From: Chitinophaga polysaccharea
GTDB lineage: Bacteria > Bacteroidota > Bacteroidia > Chitinophagales > Chitinophagaceae
Assembly (NCBI RefSeq): GCF_007829335.1
Contig: NZ_VIWO01000003.1
Coordinates: forward strand, 558,001-622,000
Length of the DNA stretch: 64,000 nucleotides
Reading direction: 5' to 3'
The notes beneath the pieces were generated by a model that saw only the letters and a program-made list of their open reading frames with translations, did not search any database and was not told the origin of the DNA. Position 1 is the stretch's first letter; each line of letters starts with the position of its first letter. The translations under genes and the position numbers were made by a program. Shown piece after piece: positions 63,801 through 64,000 of this stretch.

Positions 63801-64000
63801 TTCACCGGTTACGGCGGCAGTTTTACCATCGACAGAGATGCTTACGCCGGGCAAGGCGCCGTCGGCGTCGCTGCCCAATACTACACCTTTTACGGGTACT
63901 TTTTCTACGGCGGCCGTGTCTTTGTCTTTAATGTAGATATTGTTGCCCTGCAGTTTTATATCGAAGCCGGTTTGCGCGGCGATCAGGGCCAGCAGCTTTT
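60804..64000 (-). CDS. SusC/RagA family TonB-linked transporter, 5' end outside window
   Basis: The frame stays open to the end of the window, so the N-terminus is missing; about 1065 residues are visible. They begin in an STN-like domain (LLALIAAQTGFDIKL), followed by a carboxypeptidase-regulatory-like domain (VLGSDADGALPGVSISVDGK), the plug (LEGVVVTALGIKRDEKALGYAVSK, then VLKGPGAAALYGARGANGAIIITTKAG) and the outer-membrane barrel. This variant of the SusC signature pairs with SusD-like_2 proteins, as here. It probably imports an oligosaccharide or peptide. Confidence 0.92.
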   Translation of the reverse strand, partial: KLLALIAAQTGFDIKLQGNNIYIKDKDTAAVEKVPVKGVVLGSDADGALPGVSISVDGKTAAVTGENGIFDIQAPVGSHVVFRAIGLVPYTYPVAGAAANLKIKMQQNITQLEGVVVTALGIKRDEKALGYAVSKVSNEQLTDALSNNWTNALTGKVAGLNMLKSNGGPAGSTKIILRGENNITGSSEALIVVDGVIINGSSGKQTGNGSGSYLDGDSPTDFGTSLNDINPDDIESVSVLKGPGAAALYGARGANGAIIITTKAGKVKKGLGVTVNSNATFETINRWPDYQYEYGQGASGQDTWYSYGATADGASTRSTSSAWGPKFDGQIYYQYDPVTHTGGTVRTPWVPYKNNRKDFFNTAKTFTNSVTLEGGNNNTSIRLSYTNLNNNWIVPNTGYSRNTVALSVNHKVSDKLQIATKVNYTNKKSDNLPSSGYNNQTIMYFIRGMVPNANLDWFKEYWLPGQEQMAQNRPFSSLLDNPYLQAYEMLNKVNRNGVIGNISATYNFTKDLSLMVRTSLDYSTESRSQQRPKNTQKFADGMFRTQNIYSRELNNDFLLRYHRAVTRKFDATISVGGSQMRNFYNRDEVRADKLRYPGVYNFANSKNIPVALPYSSQYAVNSFYGLAQFSYNNYLFLDVTARNDWSSTLASETSTDNTSFFYPSINASAILSDIFKLPAAISLLKVRSSVSGVGSGGTTPYFTRFGYLKEQFQSGLSNPGYIANPNLKPMKTISVEAGVDASLFQNRLGFGITFYQNNTHNQIIQAPLDKATGFKGAIINAGTVANKGIEIEANATPVKKTKGITWIVNGTFAANRSRISSLPDGIETYVMSTGPAGRGSIEARPGGRMGDIYGLGYQRSPNGQIIYNDQGYPLLSETASYLGNTNPDWKAGITNTFTYKKFRFSFLFDGQTGGVAYSLTHSVLAEEGKLKKTIPGRYNGIIGDGVIRNADGTFRKNEVVAANIQTYYSEHFKRDNIESNLFSTDFIKLRETRLDYTLTPQFLKKIGFTKGTIGLYGRDLLVFSHWPSFDPEFGTLGDGDINAGFEIGQFPSTRSFGINLTASF

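Noticed and set aside
1..64000. tRNA, rRNA, CRISPR arrays, insertion sequences, phage genes, riboswitches
   Set aside because: None was recognised by eye; no cloverleaf, regular spacer repeats, transposase or integrase motifs were found.

Overview
The window looks like chromosomal DNA of a glycan-degrading member of the Bacteroidota, most likely Chitinophagaceae (Chitinophaga-like). This is inferred from two SusC/SusD pairs, an ECF sigma/FecR/SusC signalling cascade, two LytTR-type two-component systems, many secreted glycosidases and esterases, DUF3347 and DUF5689 proteins, and promoter-like TAnnTTTG elements typical of the phylum. No rRNA, tRNA, insertion sequence, phage gene or CRISPR array was recognised. 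Genes are dense and on both strands, and several convergent pairs are separated by long, near-perfect hairpin terminators.

Layout. 1-7.2 kb: a partial TIM-barrel-like glycosidase, a GH92 mannosidase, an FMN reductase and a sialate O-acetylesterase. 7.3-14.8 kb: a copper-resistance cluster (CPC-type P1B ATPase, CopZ-like chaperone, DUF3347 protein, multicopper oxidase fused to a CopB-like barrel, His-rich CPH-type P1B ATPase). 14.9-17.3 kb: UDP-sugar dehydrogenase and an HtrA-like protease. 17.5-24.1 kb: ECF sigma, FecR, SusC, SusD, with no enzymes attached. 24.2-29.0 kb (minus): LytTR regulator pair, TonB-dependent receptor, secreted helical-repeat protein, small membrane protein. 29.2-37.9 kb (plus): GH29 fucosidase, PQQ dehydrogenase with inserted cytochrome c, sugar isomerase/epimerase, a glycosidase-like/SUMF1-fold fusion and a tandem SGNH esterase. 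38.0-42.3 kb (minus): START-like protein, SDR, epimerase, second LytTR pair. 42.4-46.6 kb (plus): GH20 hexosaminidase, DUF1772, AraC, VOC and AlkD-like proteins. 46.7-57.9 kb: mixed housekeeping and accessory genes, including a thioredoxin, AraC regulator, EamA exporter, sialidase/DUF3748 fusion, DHFR-like reductase, MarR-GNAT fusion, FucP-type sugar transporter, cyclopropane synthase and AHSA1 protein. 58.0-64.0 kb (minus): susC-susD-DUF5689 operon, cut by the window end.

Together the enzymes (mannosidase, fucosidase, hexosaminidase, sialidase-like protein, sialate O-acetylesterase, fucose-type permease) would suit a bacterium eating glycoprotein-type or microbial glycans, but they are scattered rather than in one locus. 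The most unusual items are the multidomain fusions (33.9-36.1 kb, 50.4-52.8 kb, 10.5-12.7 kb), a dispersed intergenic inverted-repeat element present in two copies (17.4 and 54.6 kb), and a perfect 20-bp palindrome directly upstream of the MarR-GNAT gene. I did not find a clearly unprecedented system. All functional calls come from reading motifs by eye, without database searches.
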